From assembly GCA_000023405.1 (NCBI GenBank), contig CP001643.1, forward strand, positions 3,286,001 through 3,350,000: a stretch of 64,000 nt of DNA. The letters are read 5' to 3'. The notes under the pieces were generated by a model. It did not search any database, was not told the DNA's origin, and worked only from the letters and a program-made list of their open reading frames with translations. This document shows, piece by piece, positions 34,340-43,527 of this stretch. Source of the DNA: Brachybacterium faecium DSM 4810. GTDB lineage: Bacteria; Actinomycetota; Actinomycetes; Actinomycetales; Dermabacteraceae. Position 1 is the stretch's first letter; the number at the start of each line of letters is the position of its first letter. The translations under genes and the position numbers were made by a program.

Positions 34340-35236
34340 TCAGCCCTTCAGGCCGGAGCCGGTCACGCCCTCCACGATCTGGCGCTGGAAGAACATGTAC
34401 AGCACCACCAGCGGGAGGGCGGCGAGGATCGCGCCGGCCTGGATGTCCGCGTAGCGGAGGCCGAAGCTGCCCTGCACGGTGGCGAGGCCCACCGGGATGG
34501 TCATGAGGTTCGGGTTGGACAGCACGAACAGCGGCAGCAGCAGGTTGTTCCACGTCCACACGAAGGTCAGGATCGCCACGGCCGCCGTCACCGGGCGCGA
34601 GAGCGGCATGATCACGCCCCAGTAGATCCGCCACAGCCCGGCGCCGTCGACCCGCGCGGCCTCCTCGAGCTCCTTGGGGATCCCGTCGAAGAACTGCTTG
34701 AAGATGAACACCGCGATGACCGAGGGGACCTGCGGGAGGATCACGGCCCAGTAGGTGTTCAGCAGCTGCATCACGCGCAGCTCCTGGAACAGCGGCACGA
34801 TCAGCACCTGGCTCGGGATCATCAGCCCCATGATGATCAGCAGGTAGATCGCGGCGCGCCCCCGGAACTGCAGGCGTGAGAGCGCGAACGCCGCCATCGA
34901 CGCGAACAGCAGGGTCAGCGCCGCGGTGATCACCGAGGTCACGAAGCTGGAGAGGTACCAGTTCCAGATGTCGCCCTGCTGGAGCAGGCCGACGTAGGAC
35001 TCCAGGGTGGGGCTGAGGTCGGTGAGGATCTCCTGGGCGCCGAGCGCGGCCACGCCGTTGTCGGTCAGCGAGGTCTTGATCGCGAACAGGCTCGGGATCA
35101 GCCAGATGATCGCGGCGATGATCAGGAAGATGCCGGTGACGCGGGTGAAGGTCTGCCCGCTGGCTTTCATGCGCGGGGCCGGAGCGGCGCCGGAGACGCC
35201 GGTGCGCCGACGACGATTGGTCTCGATCGTGGCCAT
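34340..35236 (-). CDS. Carbohydrate ABC transporter permease (CUT1, MalG-like), set 2
   Basis: A 298-residue permease with about six helices and contact loop EEAARVDGAGLWRIYWGVIMP. The ATG at 35236 is chosen over 35254 because AGGAGG lies seven bases upstream and the shorter product matches the family. One base separates it from the upstream permease stop. Paralogue of the permease at 30755. Hairpin element copy 2 follows its end. Confidence 0.94.
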   Translation of the reverse strand: MATIETNRRRRTGVSGAAPAPRMKASGQTFTRVTGIFLIIAAIIWLIPSLFAIKTSLTDNGVAALGAQEILTDLSPTLESYVGLLQQGDIWNWYLSSFVTSVITAALTLLFASMAAFALSRLQFRGRAAIYLLIIMGLMIPSQVLIVPLFQELRVMQLLNTYWAVILPQVPSVIAVFIFKQFFDGIPKELEEAARVDGAGLWRIYWGVIMPLSRPVTAAVAILTFVWTWNNLLLPLFVLSNPNLMTIPVGLATVQGSFGLRYADIQAGAILAALPLVVLYMFFQRQIVEGVTGSGLKG

Positions 35237-35237
35237 G

Positions 35238-36194
35238 TCAGGAGGCCTCCTCACGCTTGGTGCCGATGCGGCTGACGATCTGCTGGAGGATCGCGATCAC
35301 CAGGATGATCAGGAACAGCAGCACCGACGCGGCGGAGGCCGCACCGACCCGGTTGTCCGTGAACGCCGTGTTCGTGATCAGGCCGAGGGAGACCTGCGTC
35401 GAGATGCCCGGCCCGCCGGAGGTCATCAGGTACACCTGGTCGAAGATCTTCAGGCTCGCGATGATCTGCAGGAGGATCACCAGGCCGGTGGTGCGGTTCA
35501 GCAGGGGCACGGTGACGCGTCGGATCTGCTGCCAGGGCGTGGCCCCGTCGACCGCCGCCGCCTCGTAGAGCTCGCGCGGGATCTCCTGCAGGCCGGCCAG
35601 GTAGAGCACGAAGTTGAACCCGATCGTCCACCAGACCGTCGCGATCGCGATGCCGATCATCGCGGTGCTCGGGCTGGACAGCACGCCGGCGCCGGGGTCC
35701 AGGCCGAGCAGCGTCGCCGGGAGGGACCACAGCCCGGAGGTCGGCGTGAAGATGAAGACCCAGATCAGGGAGATCGTCGCCGAGGGGAGGATGAACGGCA
35801 GGAAGAACGCCAGGCGGAAGAACCACTGGCCGCGCGCCATGCGGTTGGTGAGCACCGCCAGCACGAAGGAGAGCACCACGAGCGGCGGCACGGTGTAGAG
35901 CGTGAACTGGAGCGTGTGCCACAGCGAGGACCAGAAGTCGTCGCGGGCGAACATCTCCTTGTAGTTGTCCAGGCCCGCGAACGATCCGAGCCCGGAGCGC
36001 ACGGTCGAGGTGTTGAAGAAGCTCGCCACGATCATCCAGATCATCGGCCCGACCATGAAGGCCAGGTGGATGACGGCGAAGGGGGCGAGGAACAGCCAGG
36101 CCTGCGGGGTGCGGCGCAGCACCTTGCCGCCCTGCCGGGCGCTCGCGGCCGGTGCCCGCCCGGCGGGAGCTGCGGTCGGAGACATCGTGGTCAT
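35238..36194 (-). CDS. Carbohydrate ABC transporter permease (CUT1, MalF-like), set 2
   Basis: A 318-residue permease. AWLFLAPFAVIHLAFMVGPMIWM is the first helix, VWWTIGFNFVLYLAGLQEIP is shared with its set 1 paralogue, and YEAAAVDGATPWQQIRRVTVP is the contact loop. The ATG at 36194 has GGAAGG upstream; an open frame running much further left on this strand is read-through of the binding-protein gene region and is not used. It starts 17 bases after the binding-protein stop. Confidence 0.94.
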   Translation of the reverse strand: MTTMSPTAAPAGRAPAASARQGGKVLRRTPQAWLFLAPFAVIHLAFMVGPMIWMIVASFFNTSTVRSGLGSFAGLDNYKEMFARDDFWSSLWHTLQFTLYTVPPLVVLSFVLAVLTNRMARGQWFFRLAFFLPFILPSATISLIWVFIFTPTSGLWSLPATLLGLDPGAGVLSSPSTAMIGIAIATVWWTIGFNFVLYLAGLQEIPRELYEAAAVDGATPWQQIRRVTVPLLNRTTGLVILLQIIASLKIFDQVYLMTSGGPGISTQVSLGLITNTAFTDNRVGAASAASVLLFLIILVIAILQQIVSRIGTKREEAS

Positions 36195-36211
36195 GAGATA
36201 TGCCTTCCGGG

Positions 36212-37582
36212 TCAGAGCGGGCTGGGGGTCGAGGTGTAGATCGCGAGCTGGTTGCGGATCGCGGCCAGGGCCTGCTCCGGGGAGAGCACCCCCTGCTGGA
36301 CCAGCCCCAGCTGCGCGCCGACGGTGTCCTCGAAGGTCGAGCCGGAGCCGCCGTACCAGGCGGCGTCGTCGTAGACCGCGTAGTCCGCGGCCTCGGCGTA
36401 GTAGCGCTGGGGCTCGAGGGCGAGGTACTCCTCGCTCTCCGCCGTCGGCATGTAGGCGGGGACGTGGCCGCCCTCGGCCCAGATCATGCTCTGATCGAGC
36501 ATCGTCTTGATGAACTCCATCGCCTGCTGCCGCTGCTGCGGCGAGCGGTCCTTGCGCGGGAGGATGAAGGTGTGGGAATCGGCCTGCACGGCCGGCTTGT
36601 CGAACACCTGCGGGATCGGGGCCATCCCGAAGTCGAGCCCCTCGACGGACTGCGCGGTGGAGATCTCCCACTCGCCCTGCAGGTAGAACCCCGCCTTCCC
36701 GGTGAACATCTGGGTCTGGGAGGTCGCGTAGTCCAGGGCGCTGTTGAGCCAGCCCTGCTCCACCCACTCCTGGATCTTCCCCATCACCTCGAGGAACAGC
36801 GGCTCGTCCACGCTGATGGTCGCGCCGTCGTCGGAGAGGAACGGGGTGGCGCCCTCGAGCTGGTTGTACAGCGTCCAGAAGAACCGCCAGGGGGTGGAGG
36901 TCTCGGAGACGTTCGCGACCGAGAGCGCGATGCCGCCGGTGACCGCGCTGATCTCCTCGAGCGCCTCCTCGAAGGCGTCCATGCCGGAGAGGTCCACGAG
37001 CAGCCCGTCCTCGTCGAGCAGCCCGGCCTGCTCGCACACCTCCCGGTTGTAGAAGAGGGTGAACGGGTGGGTGTCCAGCGGGATGGCGATGTTCTGGTCG
37101 TCGGTGCGCTGGGTGGACCAGGCCTGGGAGTTGAAGTCGTCGACGGACAGGCCGACGCCCGCGAGGTCCTCCTCGGTGATCGGGTCCAGCAGCCCGCCGC
37201 TCCACAGCGGCTTGGCGCGGGTGAGGTGCGCGACGGCGACGTCCGGCGGCTGGTTGCCCACGGTCGCCAGCGTCAGCTTCGAGTAGTACGGGTTGCCCCA
37301 GGCGAGCGTGGTGGCCTGCAGGGAGCGGGGGCCGAAGAGGTCGCGGTAGCCCTGCTGCATGTCCTGCATGCGCACGCCGTCACCGCCGCCGAAGAGGTTC
37401 CAGTAGACGAGCGTCTCGGGGTTCAGCTCGGAGCCGAGGAACCCGGCGCCCAGCGGGGAGGAGCATCCGGCCAGCGGCAGCGCCGCGGCGGCCAGCGCCC
37501 CGGCACCCAGCAGCCGACGACGGCTGATCCCCGCGTTCGCCGCGGGGAGGAGGGGCGCTGAGCGGGGTGGGCGATTGCTCAT
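36212..37582 (-). CDS. Carbohydrate ABC transporter solute-binding lipoprotein, set 2
   Basis: A 456-residue binding protein with a twin-arginine-like N-terminus (SRRRLLGAG) and lipobox Cys40 (PLAGC). It is paralogous to the protein starting at 34002: same length class, order of motifs and ending (NQLAIYTSTPSPL against DDLLAKPSPM). Its promoter region carries the weakest of the four TTACAACGYTGTAA-type sites (37730). First gene of a three-gene operon that ends at hairpin element copy 2. Confidence 0.92.
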   Translation of the reverse strand: MSNRPPRSAPLLPAANAGISRRRLLGAGALAAAALPLAGCSSPLGAGFLGSELNPETLVYWNLFGGGDGVRMQDMQQGYRDLFGPRSLQATTLAWGNPYYSKLTLATVGNQPPDVAVAHLTRAKPLWSGGLLDPITEEDLAGVGLSVDDFNSQAWSTQRTDDQNIAIPLDTHPFTLFYNREVCEQAGLLDEDGLLVDLSGMDAFEEALEEISAVTGGIALSVANVSETSTPWRFFWTLYNQLEGATPFLSDDGATISVDEPLFLEVMGKIQEWVEQGWLNSALDYATSQTQMFTGKAGFYLQGEWEISTAQSVEGLDFGMAPIPQVFDKPAVQADSHTFILPRKDRSPQQRQQAMEFIKTMLDQSMIWAEGGHVPAYMPTAESEEYLALEPQRYYAEAADYAVYDDAAWYGGSGSTFEDTVGAQLGLVQQGVLSPEQALAAIRNQLAIYTSTPSPL

Positions 37583-37729
37583 CTCATCACTCCATCGGGA
37601 TCCGACTGACGGTCGGGAGCTTCACGTCCCGCACGCTGCATCGCGCACGGCCCGTCGGGGCGTCTCTCCAGCGAGCCGCACCTGCCTGCCGACCACTGCG
37701 GCAGATGTGCTCTGCCTCACGTGGGCAGG

Positions 37730-37743
37730 TTACATCGTTGCAG
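37730..37743. promoter_or_regulatory. LacI-type operator, TTACAACGYTGTAA family (transporter set 2)
   Basis: TTACATCGTTGCAG is a degenerate match to the sites at 21086, 22420 and 34090. On the minus strand it reads CTGCAACGATGTAA, placing a TGTAAC-like -10 over its end as at the two better sites. The match is weaker than the others. Confidence 0.5.
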
Positions 37744-37878
37744 GTTCGGACACAACGCCCCGCCGTCCGAGGCCGGGAGAGGCCGACGAACCAGCATCTG
37801 ACCTCCGCGTCCTCCAGTGCCGGACCTCCCCGAGCACCGGCGCCACTCCTCCCCCTCCACTACACGGCAGAACGCGCA

Positions 37879-37945
37879 AACTTCTTGTCGCTGGCGTGGA
37901 CTCACCCCGTATACGGAGCTGAGTCAACGCCAGCGACAAGAAGTT
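37879..37945. repeat. Long hairpin repeat element, copy 3
   Basis: AACTTCTTGTCGCTGGCGT (37879-37897) and its exact complement (37927-37945) flank a 29-base centre in which GGACTCA and GAGTCA extend the pairing. It lies about 105 bases past the stop codon of the minus-strand CUT2 permease gene. Confidence 0.87.
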
Positions 37946-38051
37946 CGTTCGCCGAGACCGGGAGGGGCTGGCCGGGCGGCGCCGGGTGGGCGCAGCCGGG
38001 TCAGGCCGGACCGGGTGGGTGTAAGCCGGGCCGGACCGGGTGGGCGCAGGG

Positions 38052-39233
38052 TCAGGCGCCGGTGCCGGAGCGCTTCTTGTTCCAGACGTCGAAGGCGACG
38101 GCGATCAGCAGGACCACGCCGCGCACCACCGACTGGGTGGACTGGTCGATGCCCATGATCGACATGCCGTTGGACATGACCGCCATGATCAGACCGCCGA
38201 TGATCGCGCCGTGGACCTTGCCCACGCCGCCGGTCACCGCGGCGCCGCCGATGAAGGCGGCGGCGATCGCGTCGAGCTCGAACATGTTGCCGGCGCCGGG
38301 CTGGGCGCTGTTGGAGCGCGCCGAGTAGACGATGCCGGCGATGGCCGAGAGCAGGCCCATGTTGACGAACAGCCACATGTTCACGCGGCGGGTCTTCACA
38401 CCGGAGAGCCGTGCGGCCTGGAGGTTGCCGCCCATCGCGTAGATGTGCCGGCCGAAGATCGTGCGCTGGCTGACGAAGCCGTAGATGAGCACGAGGGCGG
38501 CCAGCAGGATCAGCACCACGGGCAGGCCGCGCGAGTGCGCGAGCTGCCAGGCGAAGGCCATGACCACGAGGGCCACGGCGAGGTTCTTCACCCAGAACAG
38601 CCAGAACGCCTCGACCTGCTGCTTGTACTTCAGCTTCGCGAGGCGGCCGCGGTACTGCTGGATCACGAACACCGCGATCAGCGCGGCGCCGAGGATGAGC
38701 GTGAAGGCGTCGTAGCCGTTCCCGCCCAGCAGCCCGTTGAGGAAGCCGCCGGAGATGTACTGGTACTCCTTCGGGAACGGCGAGAGGGAGACGTTGCCGA
38801 GCACCTGCATGGTCAGGCCGCGGAAGATGAGCATGCCGGCCAGGGTGACGATGAACGCCGGGATGCCCACATAGGCCACCCAGAAGCCCTGCCACAGCCC
38901 CACCAGCACGCCGGTGGCGAGCGCGGCGACCACGCCCACCCACCAGGGCAGGCCGTTGCCGATCACCACCACGGCGGCGACCGCGCCGGTCAGCGCGACC
39001 ACCGAGCCCACCGACAGGTCGATGTGCCCGGCGACGATGATCAGCACCATGCCGATCGCGAGGATCAGGATGTAGGAGTACTGCAGCACCAGGTTGGTGA
39101 GGTTGCCCGGGCTGAGCAGCTGTCCCTTGGTGAGGATCGAGAACAGCACGATGATGAAGACGAATGCGATGTAGATGCCGCTCGAGCGCATGTTGCGCGT
39201 GAGCAGCTCCTTGATGTCAGAAGTTCCGGCCAT
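38052..39233 (-). CDS. mmsB: Monosaccharide ABC transporter permease (CUT2, GguB/MmsB type)
   Basis: A 393-residue CUT2 permease with about 10 membrane helices. HIDLSVGSVVALTGAVAA and GMLIFRGLTM are typical of the XylH/GguB group, as is AAFIGGAAVTGGVGKVHGA near the C-terminus. It serves import of pentose or hexose monosaccharides such as L-arabinose, galactose or xylose. The gene follows the ATPase gene by nine bases. The operator shared with araA and araB upstream of chvE points to L-arabinose. Confidence 0.94.
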   Translation of the reverse strand: MAGTSDIKELLTRNMRSSGIYIAFVFIIVLFSILTKGQLLSPGNLTNLVLQYSYILILAIGMVLIIVAGHIDLSVGSVVALTGAVAAVVVIGNGLPWWVGVVAALATGVLVGLWQGFWVAYVGIPAFIVTLAGMLIFRGLTMQVLGNVSLSPFPKEYQYISGGFLNGLLGGNGYDAFTLILGAALIAVFVIQQYRGRLAKLKYKQQVEAFWLFWVKNLAVALVVMAFAWQLAHSRGLPVVLILLAALVLIYGFVSQRTIFGRHIYAMGGNLQAARLSGVKTRRVNMWLFVNMGLLSAIAGIVYSARSNSAQPGAGNMFELDAIAAAFIGGAAVTGGVGKVHGAIIGGLIMAVMSNGMSIMGIDQSTQSVVRGVVLLIAVAFDVWNKKRSGTGA

Positions 39234-39242
39234 GAGGCCCGC

Positions 39243-40784
<1,542 letters not shown>

Positions 40785-40803
40785 GGGGTCCTCCTTGGGG
40801 CTG

Positions 40804-40837
40804 GGGGTCCCGGCGACGCGGAGCGTGCCGGGACCCC
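40804..40837 (-). terminator. Perfect 11-bp intercistronic hairpin after chvE
   Basis: GGGGTCCCGGC (40804-40814) pairs exactly with GCCGGGACCCC (40827-40837) around a 12-base loop. It lies in the 98-base gap between the binding-protein stop and the ATPase start. Probably it lowers expression of the ATPase and permease relative to the binding protein. Confidence 0.65.
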
Positions 40838-40882
40838 ACCGGGGTGCTGCGGAACCGTGCTCGGTGCCTTCTCGGCTCCCGC

Positions 40883-42034
40883 TCAGAGCTGGCCGGCCTC
40901 GACCTGCTCCTCGGTGTAGTAGCCGGAGTCCACGAGGATCTCCTCGTAGTTGCTCTCGAGCACCATCTGCACCTCGAGCAGGTACGAGGGGACGACCTTC
41001 GCCCCGTTGTCGTAGGTCTCGGTGTCGTTGGCCTCGGGCTCCCCGCCGGTGAGGATCGACTCCGCGGCGACGATCGCCTGGTCGGCGAGGTCGCGGGTGT
41101 CCTTGAAGATCGTCGAGTGCTGCACGCCGTCGGCGATGAGCTTGATCGAGGCGATCTCGGCGTCCTGCCCGGTGACGATCGGCAGGCCCTCGTCGATGGT
41201 GGGGCCCAGGCCGGTGTTCTGCAGGGCGTTGATGATGCCGCGCGAGAGCGGGTCGGCGGGGGCGAGCACCCCGGCCAGCTCCTCGCCGCCGTTGTAGTGC
41301 GTGGTCAGCAGGGTCTCCATGCGCTTCTGCGCGGTCTCCTGCTCCCAGCGCTGGGTGGCGGCCTGGTCGATGTCCATCTGGCCCGAGAGCACCTCGAGGG
41401 TGCCGTCGTCGAAGTACGGCTGCAGGGTGTCGATCGCGCCGTCCCAGAACAGGTGGGCGTTGTTGTCGTCGAGCGAGCCGGCGAACAGCTCCACGTTCAG
41501 CGGCCCCTCGGGGGCGTCGTCGGCGGGCTCGAAGCTCTCGTCGAGCAGGCCCAGCCCGTACAGCAGGGCGTTGGCCTGGTTCACGCCCACCTTGTAGTTG
41601 TCGAAGGTGACGTAGAAGTCGACGTTCTCGCTGTCGGTGAGCAGGCGGTCGTAGGCGACGACGGGGATGCCCGCGGCGGCCGCGGCGTCGAGCTGGGCCG
41701 AGAGGGAGGCGCCGTCGATCGAGGCGATGAGCAGTACGCTCACGCCGGAGTTGATCATCTGGTCGATCTGCTGCTGCTGGGTGGGGATGTCGTCGTCGGC
41801 GTACTGCATGTCGACGGTGAAGCCCTTGCCCTCCAGGCCCTCCTTGATGTTGTTGCCGTCGGCGACCCAGCGCTCGTAGGTCTGGGTCGGCATGGCGACG
41901 CCGACGGTCTGCTCGCTGGGCGGGGCGTCGGGGTCGGGGCCGCCGGAACCGGCGCCCTCACCGCCGCAGGCGGCCAGTCCGAGCGCGGCCGCGGCGGCCG
42001 TCGCTCCCAGCATGAAGGTTCTCCGGTTGTGCAT
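40883..42034 (-). CDS. chvE: Multiple-sugar binding lipoprotein (ChvE type, CUT2)
   Basis: A 383-residue periplasmic-type binding protein of the ChvE group with lipobox Cys23 (GLAAC) and a Gly/Pro linker. VGVAMPTQTYERWVADG and the segments QQQQIDQMINSGV and PVVAYDRLL are characteristic of ChvE-like sugar-binding proteins for arabinose, galactose and related sugars. The ATG at 42034 has GAGGAGA upstream. It heads the CUT2 operon under a promoter overlapping a GTTCACATC-type operator and is divergent from the LacI gene at 42428. Confidence 0.94.
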   Translation of the reverse strand: MHNRRTFMLGATAAAAALGLAACGGEGAGSGGPDPDAPPSEQTVGVAMPTQTYERWVADGNNIKEGLEGKGFTVDMQYADDDIPTQQQQIDQMINSGVSVLLIASIDGASLSAQLDAAAAAGIPVVAYDRLLTDSENVDFYVTFDNYKVGVNQANALLYGLGLLDESFEPADDAPEGPLNVELFAGSLDDNNAHLFWDGAIDTLQPYFDDGTLEVLSGQMDIDQAATQRWEQETAQKRMETLLTTHYNGGEELAGVLAPADPLSRGIINALQNTGLGPTIDEGLPIVTGQDAEIASIKLIADGVQHSTIFKDTRDLADQAIVAAESILTGGEPEANDTETYDNGAKVVPSYLLEVQMVLESNYEEILVDSGYYTEEQVEAGQL

Positions 42035-42253
42035 GGGCTTCTCCTCGTCGAAAATCGCCGTCCGCTGCGCACAGCGGTGGTGTCCGGTCGGAGCTCCGCG
42101 GCGGCGCGGGCGTCGGTGCCGGTCGAGCCGGGGCGTCGATGCCGTGCGCGGCGCCGACGGGGCGTCGGCGGAACTGCCGGGCCCGGACGGGCCCGTGGGG
42201 TGGTCCGCGCACCGACGATGGCGCGGCGCCGCCGGGGTGGCGGGGACCGCTCG

Positions 42254-42285
42254 AATGCTAACGTTCACATCGACACAGGTGTCAA
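42254..42285 (-). promoter_or_regulatory. chvE promoter with overlapping arabinose-type operator
   Basis: On the minus strand TTGACA (42285-42280) is followed about 17-18 bases later by a -10-like GTTAGCA. The spacer contains GATGTGAAC joined to a weaker half-site, together 42254-42271. This half-site is the same as in front of araB and araA, which places the transporter in the same regulon. Confidence 0.62.
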
Positions 42286-42427
42286 CAGGACCACCGTGCC
42301 TGCGGGTCACAACTCGGCAACGGGCGGCGACTGCCGCCGGGCCCCCGCTGCGACCTGCAGGGTCCTCCGAGGGGCCGGAGCCGCGCCCCTGCCCGACCAT
42401 CCGCACCGTCCCGACAGGAAGCCCCGC
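42286..42427. other. Spacer between divergent chvE and LacI genes
   Basis: With the chvE leader it makes a 393-base non-coding gap (42035-42427). Beyond the operator and promoter on the chvE side I find only AGGAAG at 42416-42421, the ribosome site of the LacI gene. No second clear palindrome. Confidence 0.5.
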
Positions 42428-43450
42428 ATGAGCCCCACGCCGCGCCGCCCCTCGATGGGTGATGTCGCGAGCCGCGCCGGTGTCTCGTACCAGACCGTCT
42501 CGCGGGTGCTCAACGCCCCGGACATCGTCCGCCCGGACACCCGCGAGCGCGTGCTCGAGGCGATCTCGGAGCTCGGCTACACCCGCAACCGGGCGGCGCG
42601 GGCGCTGAAGACCGCCCGCTCCTCGCTGCTGGGCGTGCTCACCGATGATCTGTCCCTGTTCGGCCCGGCGGAGACCACCACCGCGATCGAGGCCGCGGCC
42701 CGGGAGGCGGGGTACTCGGTGGTGCTCACCTCGATGGCGCACGGACCGCACGGCGCGCATCAGATCGGGGCGGAGCTGCTGGGCTCCGGGGTGGAGGGGA
42801 TCCTGGTGATCGCCGCCCATGAGGGGATGACCTCGGCGGTCTCCGCCGTGGCGAGCTCGACCCCCGTGGTCGCGGTCTCCGCGCAGCCGCCCGAGGAGGC
42901 CGACGTGGAGGTGGTGGGCATCGACCAGGGGCGCGGCGCGCATGAGGTGGTCGAGCACCTGCAGCGCACGGGGGTGCGCTCGATCGTGCACCTCGCCGGG
43001 CCGACGGACTGGTTCGACGCCCGGGCGCGGCGCAGCGGCTTCACCGCGGCGCTCGAGGCGCTGGGGCTCGACGGGGAGGTGGTCGGCGCGGGCGACTGGA
43101 CCCCGTGCTCGGGCTACGAGCTCACCGGCTCGCTGCTGCGCTCGGGGCGGCCCGAGGCGATCTTCGCCGCGAACGACATGATCGCGATCGGCGTGCTGCA
43201 TGCCCTGCACGAGCACGGCCTGCGGGTTCCCGAGGACGTCGCCGTGGTCGGCTTCGACAACACCCTCGGCGCCGAGTTCCTGGTCCCGTCGCTGACCACC
43301 GTCGACCAGCCGTTCGCCGAGGTGGGCCGGGCGGCGCTGCGCCATCTGGTGGGCATGCTCGAGGAGGACCGTCCCGCGGCGGACGTGCCCCGCACCCTGC
43401 CGCCGCGCCTCGTGGTGCGCCGCTCCACCCGCCCGGAGCGCACCCACTGA
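42428..43450 (+). CDS. LacI-family transcriptional regulator (arabinose regulon candidate)
   Basis: A 340-residue LacI protein: helix-turn-helix MGDVASRAGVSYQTVSRVLN at residues ~10-30, hinge RAARALKTARS, effector core ending VVGFDNTLGAEFLVPSLTTVDQP. It lies between the divergent chvE operon and araB, both preceded by the GATGTGAACGTT motif, so it is the natural repressor of the arabinose genes. L-arabinose or a phosphate of its pathway would be the inducer (inference). Distinct from the two regulators of the 21-27 kb region in both recognition helix and core. Confidence 0.93.
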   Translation: MSPTPRRPSMGDVASRAGVSYQTVSRVLNAPDIVRPDTRERVLEAISELGYTRNRAARALKTARSSLLGVLTDDLSLFGPAETTTAIEAAAREAGYSVVLTSMAHGPHGAHQIGAELLGSGVEGILVIAAHEGMTSAVSAVASSTPVVAVSAQPPEEADVEVVGIDQGRGAHEVVEHLQRTGVRSIVHLAGPTDWFDARARRSGFTAALEALGLDGEVVGAGDWTPCSGYELTGSLLRSGRPEAIFAANDMIAIGVLHALHEHGLRVPEDVAVVGFDNTLGAEFLVPSLTTVDQPFAEVGRAALRHLVGMLEEDRPAADVPRTLPPRLVVRRSTRPERTH

Positions 43451-43481
43451 CGCCGCCGCCGATCCACCCGGCGGACCCGCT

Positions 43482-43499
43482 GATGTGAACGTTGACATC
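43482..43499. promoter_or_regulatory. Arabinose-type LacI operator upstream of araB
   Basis: GATGTGAACGTTGACATC is a palindrome with one mismatched pair. It lies 28 bases before the araB start and 31 bases after the LacI stop. It matches the site before araA (48870) and the half-site before chvE (42254). Confidence 0.7.
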
Positions 43500-43527
43500 A
43501 CCCCGGCCGGATGGTTCAGTGGGCGTC

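Larger units (their letters stand above)
37583..38051. other. Intergenic region with operator, hairpin element and G-rich tandem repeats
   Basis: No gene is supported in this 469-base stretch. It contains the operator at 37730, hairpin element copy 3 (37879-37945) and about three degenerate 25-29-base repeats built on CCGGGTGGGCGCAG (37982-38050), which run up to the stop codon of the CUT2 permease gene. Confidence 0.7.

Noticed and set aside
35238-37205. An extended 655-residue version of the set 2 permease
   Set aside because: The first ~337 residues are read-through in a non-coding frame of the binding-protein gene. The ATG at 36194 with GGAAGG gives the normal family length.
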